A DNA stretch of 64,000 bases from Cristatella mucedo. Its lineage: Eukaryota > Bryozoa > Phylactolaemata > Cristatellidae. A program made the translations under genes and the position numbers. Shown in pieces: positions 11,307 through 22,455 of the stretch. Location: assembly GCA_009760855.2 (NCBI GenBank), contig WPIO01000060.1:710001-774000 (forward strand), given 5' to 3'. The notes under the pieces are model-generated. The model was not told the DNA's origin and did not search any database. It saw only the letters and a program-made list of their open reading frames with translations. Positions within the stretch are counted from its first letter, which is position 1. Each line of letters starts with the position of its first letter.

Positions 11307-11700
11307 GTGAGCGAGTTCCAAAGCTATTTCAAAAACTATTCGCGCGACTTGCCATTGATTGATGAGTGCACGTGGCCTCTAATACAAGTTTGGCCTACTT
11401 TTCAGCTAAAGGACATTTCCAGAATTCGCGCCTGCTTAGATTTTTGCCAGAATTTGAGCCTGCTTAGACAGGCGTACTGCAGCCAAACTAGTCTATGCAT
11501 TTTGTCGTCTCGTCTAGATTGCTGCAATTCTCTCTATTCAGGACTCCCAGACTGGGCTCCTAATCATCTGCAACTATCGCGGAACACAGTACCTAGTCTG
11601 GTCTGTCGTTGGCTCGTAGCTTCCACCCCAAACACTTTATTTCTGGACATCGCTAACTACATATTAAGCATCAATATGGTGAGGGCCTTTTTGCATTTGT
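11307..11700 (+). mobile_element. Ancient LINE-A-like C-terminal fragment
   Basis: A long open frame (11,307-11,948) contains ISRIRACLD and SSRLDCCNSLYSGLPDWAP, a decayed version of the LINE-A RLDFCNSLLAGLP region. Similarity fades after about 11,650. The remaining open frame is probably fortuitous. Confidence 0.6.
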
Positions 11701-12343
11701 GTAGCAGTGCTTCGCTAAATGTTTCTCTGGAGGACGCCAGAAAGTTGCTGCGTTCTGCGGGGATGCTCGGAGCGCCGTGGCTAATGCTTTTTGGCTCGTT
11801 AATAACTACTTCACCCGGTAAGTGCTCCAGGCTCTACTTGCCTTCAATTAGTGGTCTATGCTGTCACGTTTTAAGGCCTCGCCAATTTTGTTTAGGTGTG
11901 GATGAACGAAGTAGCGAAGGGCCTTGGAGGTCAAAATTGACAAACTAATGAAGCTTTTAAAAACTTGCACACATCTCCATCTTCATGCATATCCACTCAC
12001 CTTCATTCATTACCTTTTTGAGCAAGCTAGAGGCTAAGAGTGGGCTTTTAGCAGCGTTTGTAATACATATTTACGTTAGTTCAACTTGAGGGTGCTTAGC
12101 ATAATTTAAATAAATTTTTCTACATATTCCTTTAATTGATAAGACCGAAAACTAGAATAGGGGCATGCAGCCGCTGGTTCAGGAAATGGGGAACTCGATA
12201 TCTGCACGCGCAAAAGATGCATTTGGAGCAGCGGGAGATTATACGACAGCAAGGTGCACGATTCAGCGAATGTTACTAGCTAGGCTTCGTACTAACCTAT
12301 GAGTGCCTTATGAAAAAAAAAGTACTGGATGATTTAACAACAT
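11701..12343. other. Unassigned sequence
   Basis: AT-rich, no recognised element. Confidence 0.5.
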
Positions 12344-12488
12344 TTTTTTGTATAGCGACACAAGAGCCTTTACGGCTATCACAACCACTTGCAGTGGCGA
12401 TAAAGGATCGCGCACTGCATAATTCGAGCCCACGACCTCGGGACCGAGGTCGTGAAAAGCAACCGCCTTTTATGGTGTGCAATCATGG
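12344..12488 (-). mobile_element. SINE-2
   Basis: Antisense SINE-2 with TTTTTGTATAGCGACACAAG, AGCCTTTACGGCT hairpin, GGCGATAAAGGATCGC, a perfect CGACCTCGG/CCGAGGTCG inverted repeat and a GTGTGCAATCATGGC 5' end. Confidence 0.85.
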
Positions 12489-12612
12489 CCCTATGCTCTT
12501 GATACTTAAGTGCCTTTTTGCACGGTGCCTAAACATGGTATCTTGCGAGTCATTAACTCTTGAATGTTGCCTCTCTTTCAGCAAGCTTTGAAGTGCCTAA
12601 ATAATAAATAGT

Positions 12613-12740
12613 GCATGCAGTTCATTTTTATAGCGCCCTGAGAGATTTTAATCTCTATCCAAGTGCTTCCCATGCGCCACGGGGCTCGAGCCCATGAACT
12701 CAGTGTTCAAAGGCAAGCACCTTACCGCTGGGCCAAACGT
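12613..12740 (-). mobile_element. SINE-1, head internally deleted
   Basis: Antisense SINE-1 with TTTTTATAGCGCCCTGAGAG and TTTAATCTCTATCCAAGTGC tail, GGGGCTCGAGCCC B-box region and ACCTTACCGCTGGGCCAAAC head. The middle of the tRNA part is shortened. Confidence 0.8.
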
Positions 12741-13934
12741 GGTGGCTTTGTTCTCCTAGTGCAGAGTACAAAAACAAACTCGTCGTTATAACTAAAGTAA
12801 AAAATAGTCAACAGTACGTTGTGCTTAGAAGTGAGTGCTGCGTTGTGGCTGGTGTTGTAATGCTGCCGTACTTTGCAATCGCAGGCGTACCTGGGTGTAT
12901 CAAAGCATCGATCTCCACTCGCCAGCGGCGGTTTGAGGCGAACCTCTACCACTCTTACTTTGGCAGGCACCTGTCAGGACTAGCACCCCCCCGTGTGCGC
13001 TGCGTGTACGGCCCAGCACTTTGGTCCCGAAGCCAGGATAGTGTGCTCGTATTACGATGCCACATTGACGAACATCCGGCAGACTTCCCAGCATTCCTTG
13101 TAGCCGCCGGCAAGCAGCAGCAGCAGCAGCTCGCAGCTTACAGACTTACAGCTCGGCGTATGTATGCGTGACGAACAATGAGCTGAAGCTCATCGGCCTC
13201 AGTCTCCTCGCGCGAGCGCGCCCGTGCAGCTGTATTTGCTTTTCCTTCCGGTACCGAGTCTGTTTCACTGTCTACACTGTGGTGAATAGATAGATGCCAC
13301 GCTCCAGTCATTAGCGAAAGGTGACGCCACAGAACTCTTACTCCGCAGTGAAATTCAAGATCATCATCGGCTGCTGCGATAGCAGCGAAAAGAAGGCTCG
13401 ATGGTTTAATTAAAATTTAGTCCTAAAAATGTCCTAAAAACCTAAAAATGCTGTGCAATGTCATGCATGCGAATCTATGCAACGCTATGCACGCTATGTT
13501 GTACAATGCAACGCGCGCCGTGTGAGCTCGTCGGCCTATTATGCTACAGCACGTGGCCAGAGTGCAGCTCAAGCATTCACCTGTCACCAATCTCACGAAA
13601 ATTGGCATACATTACAAATAATGTCTACAACTGTCCTTCGACACCTCTTAGACCTTGCTACCCACCCAGTACATTTTACTCCTCTTGCCGCATTCATAGA
13701 CAAAATTGCCAGTTGGCAGCTGTGTCCACTAACTTTCTGAAGTCTACCAATACGAGTTAGCGACGAGTGACACGAAATAGTTATGGGTAAGCCTAGAATC
13801 GAATCACCCTAGTGTTGGAAGACTTTTACCTCCAGAGTAGACGTCTAGCATCGTGCCAGATAAGTGTACACAAAATATGGGCCTTCTTCCTTCAAAGCGA
13901 TTTGTCAATTGAGGAAAAAAATTGCCTCCGCTGT
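12741..13934. other. Unassigned sequence
   Basis: Overlapping short frames on both strands (12,821-13,171; 13,423-13,760) lack any family motif. A small (CAG)6 lies at 13,111-13,129. Confidence 0.5.
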
Positions 13935-14215
13935 CAACTCGGCCTACTATTCAGCTGAGGAAAGTGGCAAAAATTAGGGTTCTGCTTAGAGGACAGAGCG
14001 ATAGCCAAGCTAGCTCACGTGTCTGTGAAATATCATGCACGGGTTACTTTAATTTTTTTCAGGATGCTCGGCCTGTGCCCTAGGTCTTCTGCAGCTAGTG
14101 CAGAACTCAGCTGGTCGTCTAGCCTGTCGCCAAGGGCTCAGCTTTCACGTTAAACTACCTCTGTCTAACATTCACTGACTCCATATCAAGCATCAAATCG
14201 AAGATTCTTTATTTG
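13935..14215 (+). mobile_element. Ancient LINE-A-like fragment
   Basis: Decayed LINE-A C-terminus in several frames: CAACTCGGCCTACTATTCAG corresponds to the STVKSAYFQL region, and CTGCAGCTAGTGCAGAACTC to the LQLVQNSAARL region. Many stops and an insertion near 14,040. Confidence 0.65.
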
Positions 14216-14221
14216 ACCTAA

Positions 14222-14300
14222 TAATCATCATTATAATAGAACGTTTGTATAAACGCCCTAAGTGAACTAAATCTCTGTCCATGAGCTTTGCAACTCAATG
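14222..14300 (-). mobile_element. LINE tail fragment
   Basis: About 75 bp of antisense LINE-A-type tail: GTATAAACGCCCTAAGTGAA followed by CTAAATCTCTGTCC. Confidence 0.6.
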
Positions 14301-14756
14301 CAAGTTGATCAATAACGAAGAGTTAAGTACGCGAACGGTATCAAGCATGCGAAAGCAAGCAAGCAACATGCCAAGGTCAGCATTCTGAAGCAAACATTCA
14401 GATACCCATGGCCTCCGGTTAGCGTGACCTACGGATCGCTTCACTCGCAGCCTGTCGATCCGACCTCTTCCTATCCTTTGTGCTTTCGCGGCCACGCGGC
14501 TCACGGCTGCTTACATTATTCTCGCTGCTGCCATGCTAAGTTGTGATCGGACGTTCAGTTCGTAAGCACCAAAAGTCTCGAACTCTCCTCTGGCTTCTGT
14601 CATCGCCACTAAATAATACTAACCATTCTTATAATAGATATTGGATGCAGAGCGCCATGCAGAAACTTATCCCTAGCCAGGCACTTTACAGGACACTGCA
14701 AGAAAATAACAAACAAGTAGGGCTGGTAAAATTAACCGTTACATTAACAATAACAA

Positions 14757-14960
14757 GAATAATAATAATAAATTTGATAGAGTGCCCTCAGAGAACTCAA
14801 TCTTTTTCCAGAGACTTTAAAATTGCTGGAAAAGAAGCACGGTCGAGTGGTTAATGGTTAAATGGTCAACGACACCAAGCACAACATGGTCAGGGGTGAC
14901 ATGCACAGGGTCAGCATGCAAGCATGATTAGTGGCAGCATGCACAGTGTCAGCACGTTCT
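14757..14960 (-). mobile_element. LINE-A 3' end, severely truncated
   Basis: (AAT)n at 14,757-14,772, then antisense tail hairpin and 3' UTR up to the CAGTGTCAGCACG word. No coding sequence is included. Confidence 0.8.
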
Positions 14961-15059
14961 TTAGCAAACAAGCAAATGAACACAAATATCTTGCTTAGAC
15001 CAGCACGATTTATTTTATCTACAGCGCAACTCGGTCATCTGTTCCCTTGGTACGCACTA

Positions 15060-15651
15060 ACCTAGTGTAGCACTACATTAATAATACCTGGGTGTGTCGA
15101 GACACGCTCAAGAAGGATCTGGTGTTCAATAGCATCAAGCAATGGTGAGATGTCTAGGGATAACAATCAGACGTATTCTACCGTCATCAGCTTTGCTTAC
15201 GAAGTTATTGCAAAAATGAAGCAGGACAGAAGTTTCTGTAAAATGATTAGCCATTAATCGTGCTTGGAATTTTCAAGCACGATCTCATGAGCTGACGAAG
15301 TATCTTTATTGCTGGGCCTCATCAATTCGTTCAAGTGTCATGGATAAGAATAGCAAATGAGAGTCTGGACGAAAGTTACTTAGGTTGTCGAGAAATAAGT
15401 CAGCTATATAATGAAAGGCTTGACAAGGGCAGTTTTCAGCAGGTAAGGGACTTCGCCGGTAATCAAGAGCAGGCCACTCTGACTGTGCAGTCCGGCACGG
15501 ACGGCGGTGTCGGTGTACAGTTCCAAATCCGGTGCATATTGCCAACGAAGGATTTGAAGAAATACTCTGCCGAGTCAATATTGGGATAATTGGGAAGTAC
15601 AGCTGTTTTTCAGAAGTTAGGAAAATGGTCAATCGTGGATATCAGCACTTA
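15060..15651 (-). mobile_element. LINE-A inverted 5' segment (twin-priming product)
   Basis: The minus strand encodes early RT motifs in broken frames. LSNFRPDSHLLFLSMTLERI (motif 0/1 region) lies near 15,330-15,390, an ETSVLLHF-like stretch near 15,220, and SPLLDAIEHQILLERV (motif A) near 15,110-15,150. It joins directly to a sense LINE-A segment at 15,652, giving the inverted-5'/sense-3' structure typical of twin priming. The part at 15,471-15,651 recurs at 16,904-17,083. Confidence 0.7.
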
Positions 15652-16729
15652 AGACCTTTGCTTTGATCCCTCCCAGCCTTCGAGCACCTCAAATTCTCTC
15701 AACTCACTTGCTGCATGTATTGACGACATCCGCACATGGATGGCAGCAAATTTTCTAAAACTAAACGATGATAAAACTAACTTACTAGTTATGGGAAAAC
15801 CCAGTTTGATTGAGAAATTGAAAAGGCTGACCCTCAAAATTGGCTCTGCCAGCATTTCTCCTGTTGATTCAGCTCGAAATCTAGGCGTCATGTTCCAAAG
15901 CGACCTCTCATTGGACGACCATATCAGCTCCACAGTCAAATCTGCCTAATTCCAGCTTCATAACATTGCTAAAATTCGGGCTTTTTTAGATAAGGATACC
16001 ACATCTAAGTTGGTCCATGCATTCGTGACATTCCGTCACGACTTCTGCAACTCACTGCGTACTGGCCTACTGGCATGTGCGATCAGGCGATTGCAGCTGG
16101 TGCAAAACTCCGCAGCTAATCTTGTCTGTCGTGAGCGTCGCAGTTGCCACATTACACCACTTCTCGCCGACCTGCACTGGCTACCAGTCAAGCAACGGAT
16201 TGACTTCAAGGTTTTGTCGCTCACTTTTAGGTCCCTTCATTCTATGGCTCCAGCCTATCTGTCAGATATACTACCCCATCAGGCCAAGCATCGTACCACC
16301 TGCTTTTCGGAATCCAACAGTCTAGAAATACCTCGCACAAGCCTCAAATCCTTTGGAGACCGTGCATTTAGCTCGTATGCTCCCAAAGCCTGGAACTCAC
16401 TCCCGACTTGCGTCAGAACATCCCCTGACTTGACCGCATTTAAAAAGAACTTAAAAACACCTATTTAGGACAGCATTTAGTGGGTCCCTGTGATTCGTCC
16501 TTCACGTGCTTGTGCGTGCTGACACTGTGCATGCTGCCACTAACCACATTTGCGTGCTGACCCTGTGCATGTCACCCCTAGCCATGTTATTAATGTTGTT
16601 TGTTTATCAAGCATGATATTACTCACCATTCAATTGCATTTCCCTTTGTGGCAAATGTAAAACGCCTAGAGAGAGATTGAGTTCTCTGAAGGCGCTTTGT
16701 CAAGTGCATTACTATTATTATTATTAATC
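15652..16729 (+). mobile_element. LINE-A sense 3' segment
   Basis: It starts just after RT motif C (FDPSQPSSTSNSLN block) and runs through WMAANFLKLNDDKTNLLVMG, SARNLGVMFQSDLSLDDH, HWLPVKQRIDFK and WNSLPTCVRTSPDL to a stop. A 3' UTR and a GATTGAGTTCTCTGAAGGCG tail with (ATT)n at 16,711-16,725 follow. There is one in-frame stop near 15,948 and an early stop at 16,466. It belongs to the same insertion as the inverted segment to its left. Confidence 0.85.
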
Positions 16730-16903
16730 GAGGACATATAAAAAGTATTTGTTTATATTTGCTGTGGGTGACATCAGCAGGTCTATGTACCTCATGGAGG
16801 AGAACTGAAGGTGTCGGGGACTAGACGACTAGATGTTTTCAAACGTGATACAAATTTAACGACGAGCTGAATGGAGACAGGCGCGAGGGAGACATGAGAA
16901 GTC

Positions 16904-17083
16904 AGGCCACTCTGACTGTGCAGTCCTGCAAGGACGGCAGTGTGGGTGTACAGTTCCAAATCCGTTGTATATTGCCAACGAAGGATTCGAAGAAATACTC
17001 TGCCGAGTCAATATTGGGATTATTGGGAAGTACAGCTGTTTTTCAGCGATTAGGAAAATGGTCAATCGTGGACATCAGCACTT
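16904..17083 (-). mobile_element. LINE 5'-region fragment, second copy of a 180-bp repeat
   Basis: Direct repeat of 15,471-15,651 with only scattered differences. In the first copy the sequence is contiguous with LINE-A RT, so I infer that it derives from LINE-A upstream of the RT palm. The minus-strand frame reads IPILTRQSISSNPSLAI in both copies. Confidence 0.65.
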
Positions 17084-18591
17084 CAGAGAGAGCGAGAGAC
17101 ATCAATTGAGACATAAATGAGAGACATATTTTTTGCCTTTTATAGAAGTTCACAAGGAGTTTTCTGGAAATGTATGCGAAATTCAATTACCCATTTAAAA
17201 TATACCAAAATTTTTAATAACCCTCTAATACAAGTTCAGTCAACGCATATATGTTTAAGTGTCATCAATATAGCCACTGCAAAGTAGATCACCTACTTCT
17301 GTATTCCCTCTGGCGTAGGACGAGAATACTAGGAAGACTTCAGAGAGGGCTTCGTCTTTAAAGCATCCAGCCGACTATGTGGAGGTCCTTTGATTTAATC
17401 TACAAAGTCGGAAGTTCTGATTATTACTATAAATCAGGAGAGAAATAGGCAAATTGCTGTCAGATACATCACTGCTGCCAGCAGCAGACCTAGAATTACT
17501 TTCAATTCAGCTAAAAAGCAACTCACGCACGCCACAAATACTACGCTGCCTCTCACCTGAAAAAGGCTACCAAGGCCAGCACGATGAAGCGAACAATAAG
17601 AAACTCAGGGTCACCTGTTGTTAGGGCCTCTGGCTTGCAACATGCACTGAATTATTGCGGAGGCCAGCATGCAAAACCGACTAGAAAAAAAAAGTTCTTA
17701 AGATGAATGAACGAACAGATGAGCGGAACAGATAAGTCTTTAGGCGAGACTAAACGATGCAAATTCACTGCAGATACTAAGGCCACATACTACTACTATA
17801 CTATACGATAGATAACACTTCACTGCAAGGTATCAATGCGGAAAGTAGATACTAGCGGGAAGATGGTACTAGCTTGAGACGAAGATTACTTGGAGCTGGT
17901 GAGGAGGATACTGGGGGGGGGCTAGTAGGATACTAGCTAGCGCGGGAAGAGAGAAAAAGACCCTAAAGAGAAAGAGAAAATCTTTAATATATAATACCTT
18001 ATATCTAAGGAAAAAAGCTAATAGACCACCGAACTGGCGACGGTGAGGGGAACACAGGGTGCAGAGAGAGGGCGGAGAAGTGGAGCTCTTGAGGTGCCAC
18101 CTCTTGCACGGTGGCATCTTGTCAACTTATCGAGCCGACCGTACATGTTGCGTAATTTGCTAACTCAATCTGGGCCTTGCGTCAGTCTGCTTATTGCCGA
18201 AAATTCGATTAGGAAGGGCGGATGGACTCATGAGTGATGGGATTGCTCCCAAGAATCGAGCAGCCCGTCGCTAGAGCCACCGCTCGTCTAGTAAAACTGA
18301 GTCACTACGAGCCGCCCACCGCGGTACCGCCCACCACGACACCTGACTGCGTTAACTTCTGGTGGCGACTTGTATTGTAGAGAAGTTTGAGGCGAGACAT
18401 TTTCTGAAGCCGGATCGGACTCCAATGTAGCTATGTATTGTGCGACCCCGTCGTCGACGAATAGCGGCGCCTTATTTTGTTCATGGCTTTTACTTCCCAC
18501 GTGACTGGACTAGGTCGTGATGTTGGGCCGGCAGCGGTTGAACAGCTGTCACTCGGAGGACGAAAAAAACGGTGTACAACGTAGATACACT
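17084..18591. other. Unassigned sequence
   Basis: No recognised element. Short TACTACTAC run at 17,788-17,797. Confidence 0.5.
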
Positions 18592-18676
18592 TACGCACGC
18601 ACGCACGCACACACAAACACACACACACACAAACACACACATTCACATACGCACGCACACTGACACACACACGCAC

Positions 18677-18715
<39 letters not shown>

Positions 18716-18823
18716 TATGTATATATATATATATATATGCATATATATACATGTGTATGTGTGTGTGTGTGCATGTGAGTGTGTGTGTGTGTGTGTGTGT
18801 GTGGGTGTGTGTGTGTTTGTGGA

Positions 18824-18886
<63 letters not shown>

Positions 18887-18932
18887 TTGTGTGTGTGTTT
18901 GTGTGTGTGTCTTTGTGTGTGTGTGCGTGTGT

Positions 18933-18985
<53 letters not shown>
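18592..18985. repeat. Composite (CA)n-(TA)n-(TG)n microsatellite
   Basis: CA-rich repeats run at 18,592-18,711, TA repeats with the centre near 18,730, and TG repeats with TTTG and GTGA variants at 18,748-18,984. The two arms are complementary, so the locus is an imperfect inverted repeat of nearly 400 bp. It generates long cysteine/valine and threonine/histidine pseudo-frames. Confidence 0.95.
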
Positions 18986-18988
<3 letters not shown>

Positions 18989-19238
18989 GGATAGACAGAA
19001 AGATAGGTAAGATAGGTACGCCCTCGACACCTCGGTGCTGCGATCGCGCCGCGTCGGTCGCTCGTGCACAATCTGCGGGACAGTCTTCGCTAGGCCGACC
19101 TCATGTGACCAAGCGTGTCCAGGCACGCTCCTCATTGCCCGGCCGCCAAGATCCGAAAGCGCTCCGAGCGACGACGCTCGTACGACGAACGGCAGCACCG
19201 CCGAACCGGCGAACGTTCGTGACACCGCACCGGAAGTC

Positions 19239-19249
19239 GCACACACACA

Positions 19250-19301
<52 letters not shown>
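19239..19301. repeat. (CA)n microsatellite
   Basis: About 62 bp of CA with one CCC interruption. Confidence 0.95.
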
Positions 19302-19303
<2 letters not shown>

Positions 19304-19319
19304 CGCACGAACGCACACA

Positions 19320-19550
19320 CTCGACGCCCAACGTAGTTATCGATCATACGGTCTGCCGCTTGCATCAGGGCGCTGTTGTCTTTGTCGCAAGGAATGGCAA
19401 GGCTACTAGTTATGGCTGAGATCGCGTCGACAATGAGGCAGGCGATCTGGCCGCCAGTCCACTGCGGCAGCAGCCGACCCGGCAGCGCGCCGCCGCACAG
19501 CCGCATTGGGGCTAGGTCATGCCTTGCTCCGATGGCCGGCATAGTTCATC
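19320..19550 (-). mobile_element. Remnant resembling REL-endonuclease end of an R2-type retrotransposon (copy 1)
   Basis: The minus-strand frame from 19,542 reads MPAIGARHDL, then CLIVDAISAITSSLAIPCDK, then ALMQAADRMIDNYVG. The layout resembles the C-terminal restriction-like endonuclease region of R2-group non-LTR elements: RHD block, a VIDVxVPFD strand, then ALxxAxxRKxxKY. Copy 2 next door is better conserved. Catalytic residues cannot be assigned with confidence. Confidence 0.5.
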
Positions 19551-19649
19551 GCTGGGCAACAGTTGGTGAGCGCGTGCGTGGGGAAGCGTCTGTCCGCATG
19601 CTGCATTCGACCCCGACGGGTCGAAGCGGCGGCGGTCCATGGCACGCAT

Positions 19650-19925
19650 GGCTACAAAGTCACGCACGATGCCTGCATACTTAACGATCTTACGATCCCC
19701 GGCCTTCATTAGGGCATCCTCGTCGTCGTCAAACGGGACGGCAACGTCAATAACAAGTGCATCTGTTCCGTCGTCAACGATGAGGCTCCGAACGCAGCCA
19801 GCTGTCGCTGGCCGCCACGAAACTGCCCGTTCTCGTCCACTGCAGCAGGTGTTTGGGCAAGGATCGGCAAGACGGCTCAGGACCGTGTCACGTCTGGCTG
19901 CCCTGATGGCAGGCATCATAGGTTA
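19650..19925 (-). mobile_element. Remnant resembling REL-endonuclease end of an R2-type retrotransposon (copy 2)
   Basis: The minus-strand frame from 19,919 contains RRDTVLSRLAD, SLIVDDGTDALVIDVAVPFD and ALMKAGDRKIVKYAGI, which fit the endonuclease-like C-terminus described for copy 1. The two copies are tandem, in the same orientation, about 375 bp apart. No RT domain is visible next to them. Confidence 0.55.
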
Positions 19926-19999
19926 ACAGTTGGAGAGCGGGTGTGGCAGTGTCCTTTCCTCGGAGCAGCGACGGCATTCGGCTAAGTCCTTAGAGTCAA

Positions 20000-20143
20000 A
20001 TAAATAAATAAATAAAATTCATCTACATAGCGCCCCAAGAGAACTTAATCTATATTCAGGCGCTTCACGTATGCCTCGGGGCTCAAACCCACGACCTCTG
20101 CCAGACCTTGGTTGGGGCGAGCACCTTAACCGCTGGACCAAAC
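20000..20143 (-). mobile_element. SINE-1, full-length
   Basis: (AAAT)n tail, CATAGCGCCCCAAGAGAACT, GGGGCTCAAACCCACGACCT and GCACCTTAACCGCTGGACCA head ending in CCAGCTCGG. Confidence 0.87.
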
Positions 20144-20155
20144 CAGCTCGGCAAA

Positions 20156-20450
20156 CTATCCATGTCTGCATTCCTAAGTAGGCCCGTTTTACACCCAAAG
20201 CAATGCTGCTGACTCTCTGTAGGGATTAGCTCTGAAGACTGACTAGAACTTACTAACAAGGTTTGAAGTTTTAATATATGAAGCTGGTCTGCCACGACTC
20301 GTACCAATGTCTTTGATGCGAATGGTAGAAGGAAGGCTGGATGGTAATTGCTCAAGTTCTCTTTGTCTGGTGTTGCTTTCTAAAATAATGGCCTGACTAC
20401 AGCTTTTTATAAGGGTGCTGGGACATGACTTGAGGCTGATGACATCGATG
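20156..20450 (-). mobile_element. LINE RT N-terminal fragment (L2-type)
   Basis: The minus-strand frame at 20,355-20,083 starts MSNYHPAFLLPFASKTLVRV, the decayed SNYRPVSLLPFLSKxLERV motif of L2-type RT, and ends at GLLRNADMDS. A homologous copy at 28,689-28,995 ends at the same codon. Confidence 0.7.
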
Positions 20451-20452
20451 AT

Positions 20453-20512
20453 GACACGACCTCTGCCAGACCTTGGTTGGGGCGAGCACCTTAACCGCTG
20501 GACCAAAGCGGT
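20453..20512 (-). repeat. SINE-1 head, duplicate of 20,088-20,138
   Basis: A 50-bp stretch (ACGACCTCTGCCAGACCTTG onward to CTGGACCAAA) is identical to the head of the SINE-1 at 20,000-20,143. It is in the same orientation and lies on the far side of the LINE fragment. Confidence 0.85.
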
Positions 20513-22129
20513 GGCCCAGCTCACGCACTGCGAGCCGGTTCGGGCGGGCGTGGTGTACGATGTACCAGACCTCAAACGACGCCCCGAGGTCGGAGCGAAA
20601 GGGGCAGCTGCGTGTGCCGATGTGGTCGCTGCGGAGGCGCACCTCGCGACACCTTGACCCGTTCGTTCCGGGCCGCCCGCTCCGCTCCAGCAGCCGACCT
20701 GTGCAGGTGACGCAAGCGGCTCGCGACCACTTCTAACGGCTGGAGTACCAAGTGCTTTGATCGATGTAAAGATCGTCTGCCGCGTGCAGATTGCAGCGCC
20801 TTGCAGATTGAGCCGGCGCTTGTGGCCCAAAAGGCAACGATCTGGAATGATCGCCGGTTGAGCTCGTCGGTAAGTGGTTCGCTGCCACGAATGGCGAGCG
20901 CTGCTCGTCAGCGTCTGAGGGGCCTGAGCACCCGCTGCTCGGATCGTCCTGGCGAGCCGAAAGTGCCGAACCGCGAAGGACTAGTTAGGGTAACGGGAGA
21001 CGTCCTGGCAAAATGCACTCTCACACATGATATTAAACATTGAAATGCTAGAATTTCCCAGGTCTCGTAGCTCGAAAAGAATTTCTTCTGCAGCTTCAGC
21101 TTCAGGACCTTCAGCCGAGTTGGCGTATTGCAAAGCTGCCAGAGTCAGCGAGACCGACCGGAAGTGGTTCTACCTCTGCCATCGGTGGGTGATGACTTGC
21201 GCAAGCATCTGCGCGAGACTCTTCTCGCGGGAGGGGCTGGCATAAATTTAAAGATGGTCAGCAAATCCGCACGTACCGTCCACGCAACTTGACGCCGATT
21301 CGCTACCCGGCGCTGACGAATACATTTCATACGGCTAGATTTATTTTCGTTTTATAAGACAAATTCGCAATGGGCTGAGCTCACTTGCTAGGTAGGAGGA
21401 GGCAAAAGCCCGCTTCCTAAAGCAAAGTTTGAGTTTCCCTCGATTTTTCACCACGCGTACATTTCCATATAAAACCCGTGGTTTCCGCATGCCACTGTAA
21501 ACCGGCGAGTTTTCACCGCTCGGAATTGGGAACAAAAAAGAATCGAAGCCAGCCGAATGCAAGCGACCATGTCGCAGAAAACAACGAGAAAAACAAGCAA
21601 CAAAGGAGGCCACTCAGCGAGGCCGCAGTAGTGAGACACGGCAGCAGCGAAGAGCATCGTGTCACACCAACGTCAGCCTAACAGCGAGTCCTTGTATCCG
21701 CTGCCTAGCGAGAAGGCCACTTGACAGCGCTGGAGGGTTGCGAGCGGTCAACGGTGGCGACGACGTCATACATCAACGGATCGGTGGCCTCAAGAGAATG
21801 GACTCATGGGCCATCTCCAAAAGCACAACCGGACGCCTAGTTCGCAGTGTCGGCTTCTATGAGCCATTGGCCACGGAGTACCGCACAGCCGGTTCCTAGC
21901 CGTTGCAGTTCTCAGGAACCGCGAATAATGAATTTCGCTCATAATCGAGCTGGGTCAGCTCTCCGCCTATTCAGCTGAGCACGCTGCAAAGCTTCCATGT
22001 CAGCTCCATGACTAATGCTGAGAGCGAGGTGGTCCTCCCGACCTCCGCTCCCTCCCTATACGCCACTAGACCGCTGGAATACTTGGCGGAGATGGCGCGC
22101 CCGCCGACACACTGGGCAGCCGTTCGAAT
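20513..22129. other. Unassigned sequence, partly GC-rich
   Basis: Open frames on both strands at 20,243-21,043 lack clear motifs. This stretch could be a further decayed part of the endonuclease-bearing retrotransposon downstream, but I cannot show it. Confidence 0.45.
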
Positions 22130-22455
22130 AATGTAATGCAACGTATCTCCGTCTGTTACTCCACAAAGCTAAAAAGACGATGTGGGTGTTACGCAGGAGA
22201 GTTTATTTTTATAGCGCACTCACAGCCTAAGCGGCTTTCGGTACGCATTCGGTAGCCAACAGACTTCATAATACGCAACAAAGAGAAAGTGGGAAGCATA
22301 GCAGAGTCAGGAGAGCAGCTGAGGTAGTGAGTAGCATGGAAGTAGCAGCTCAGGACCGCTGAAAAGGAGGAGCCCTAGTCGGCAGCAGCAGAGTAGTTGT
22401 CGTTGCGTAAGAATCTTGGAAGCGAGTTTCACAGTCCAGGGCATGCAGAGCTAAA
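22130..22455 (-). mobile_element. LINE-B 3' end
   Basis: Antisense LINE-B from the ATAATGTAATGCAACG tail to CACAGTCCAGGGCATGCAGA. It is broken by substitutions (ATACGCAAC for TCACGCAAC) and is 5'-truncated. Confidence 0.85.

Noticed and set aside
18431-19419. Long open frames on both strands rich in Thr/His or Cys/Val
   Set aside because: They are translations of the (CA)n/(TG)n microsatellites and have no other content.
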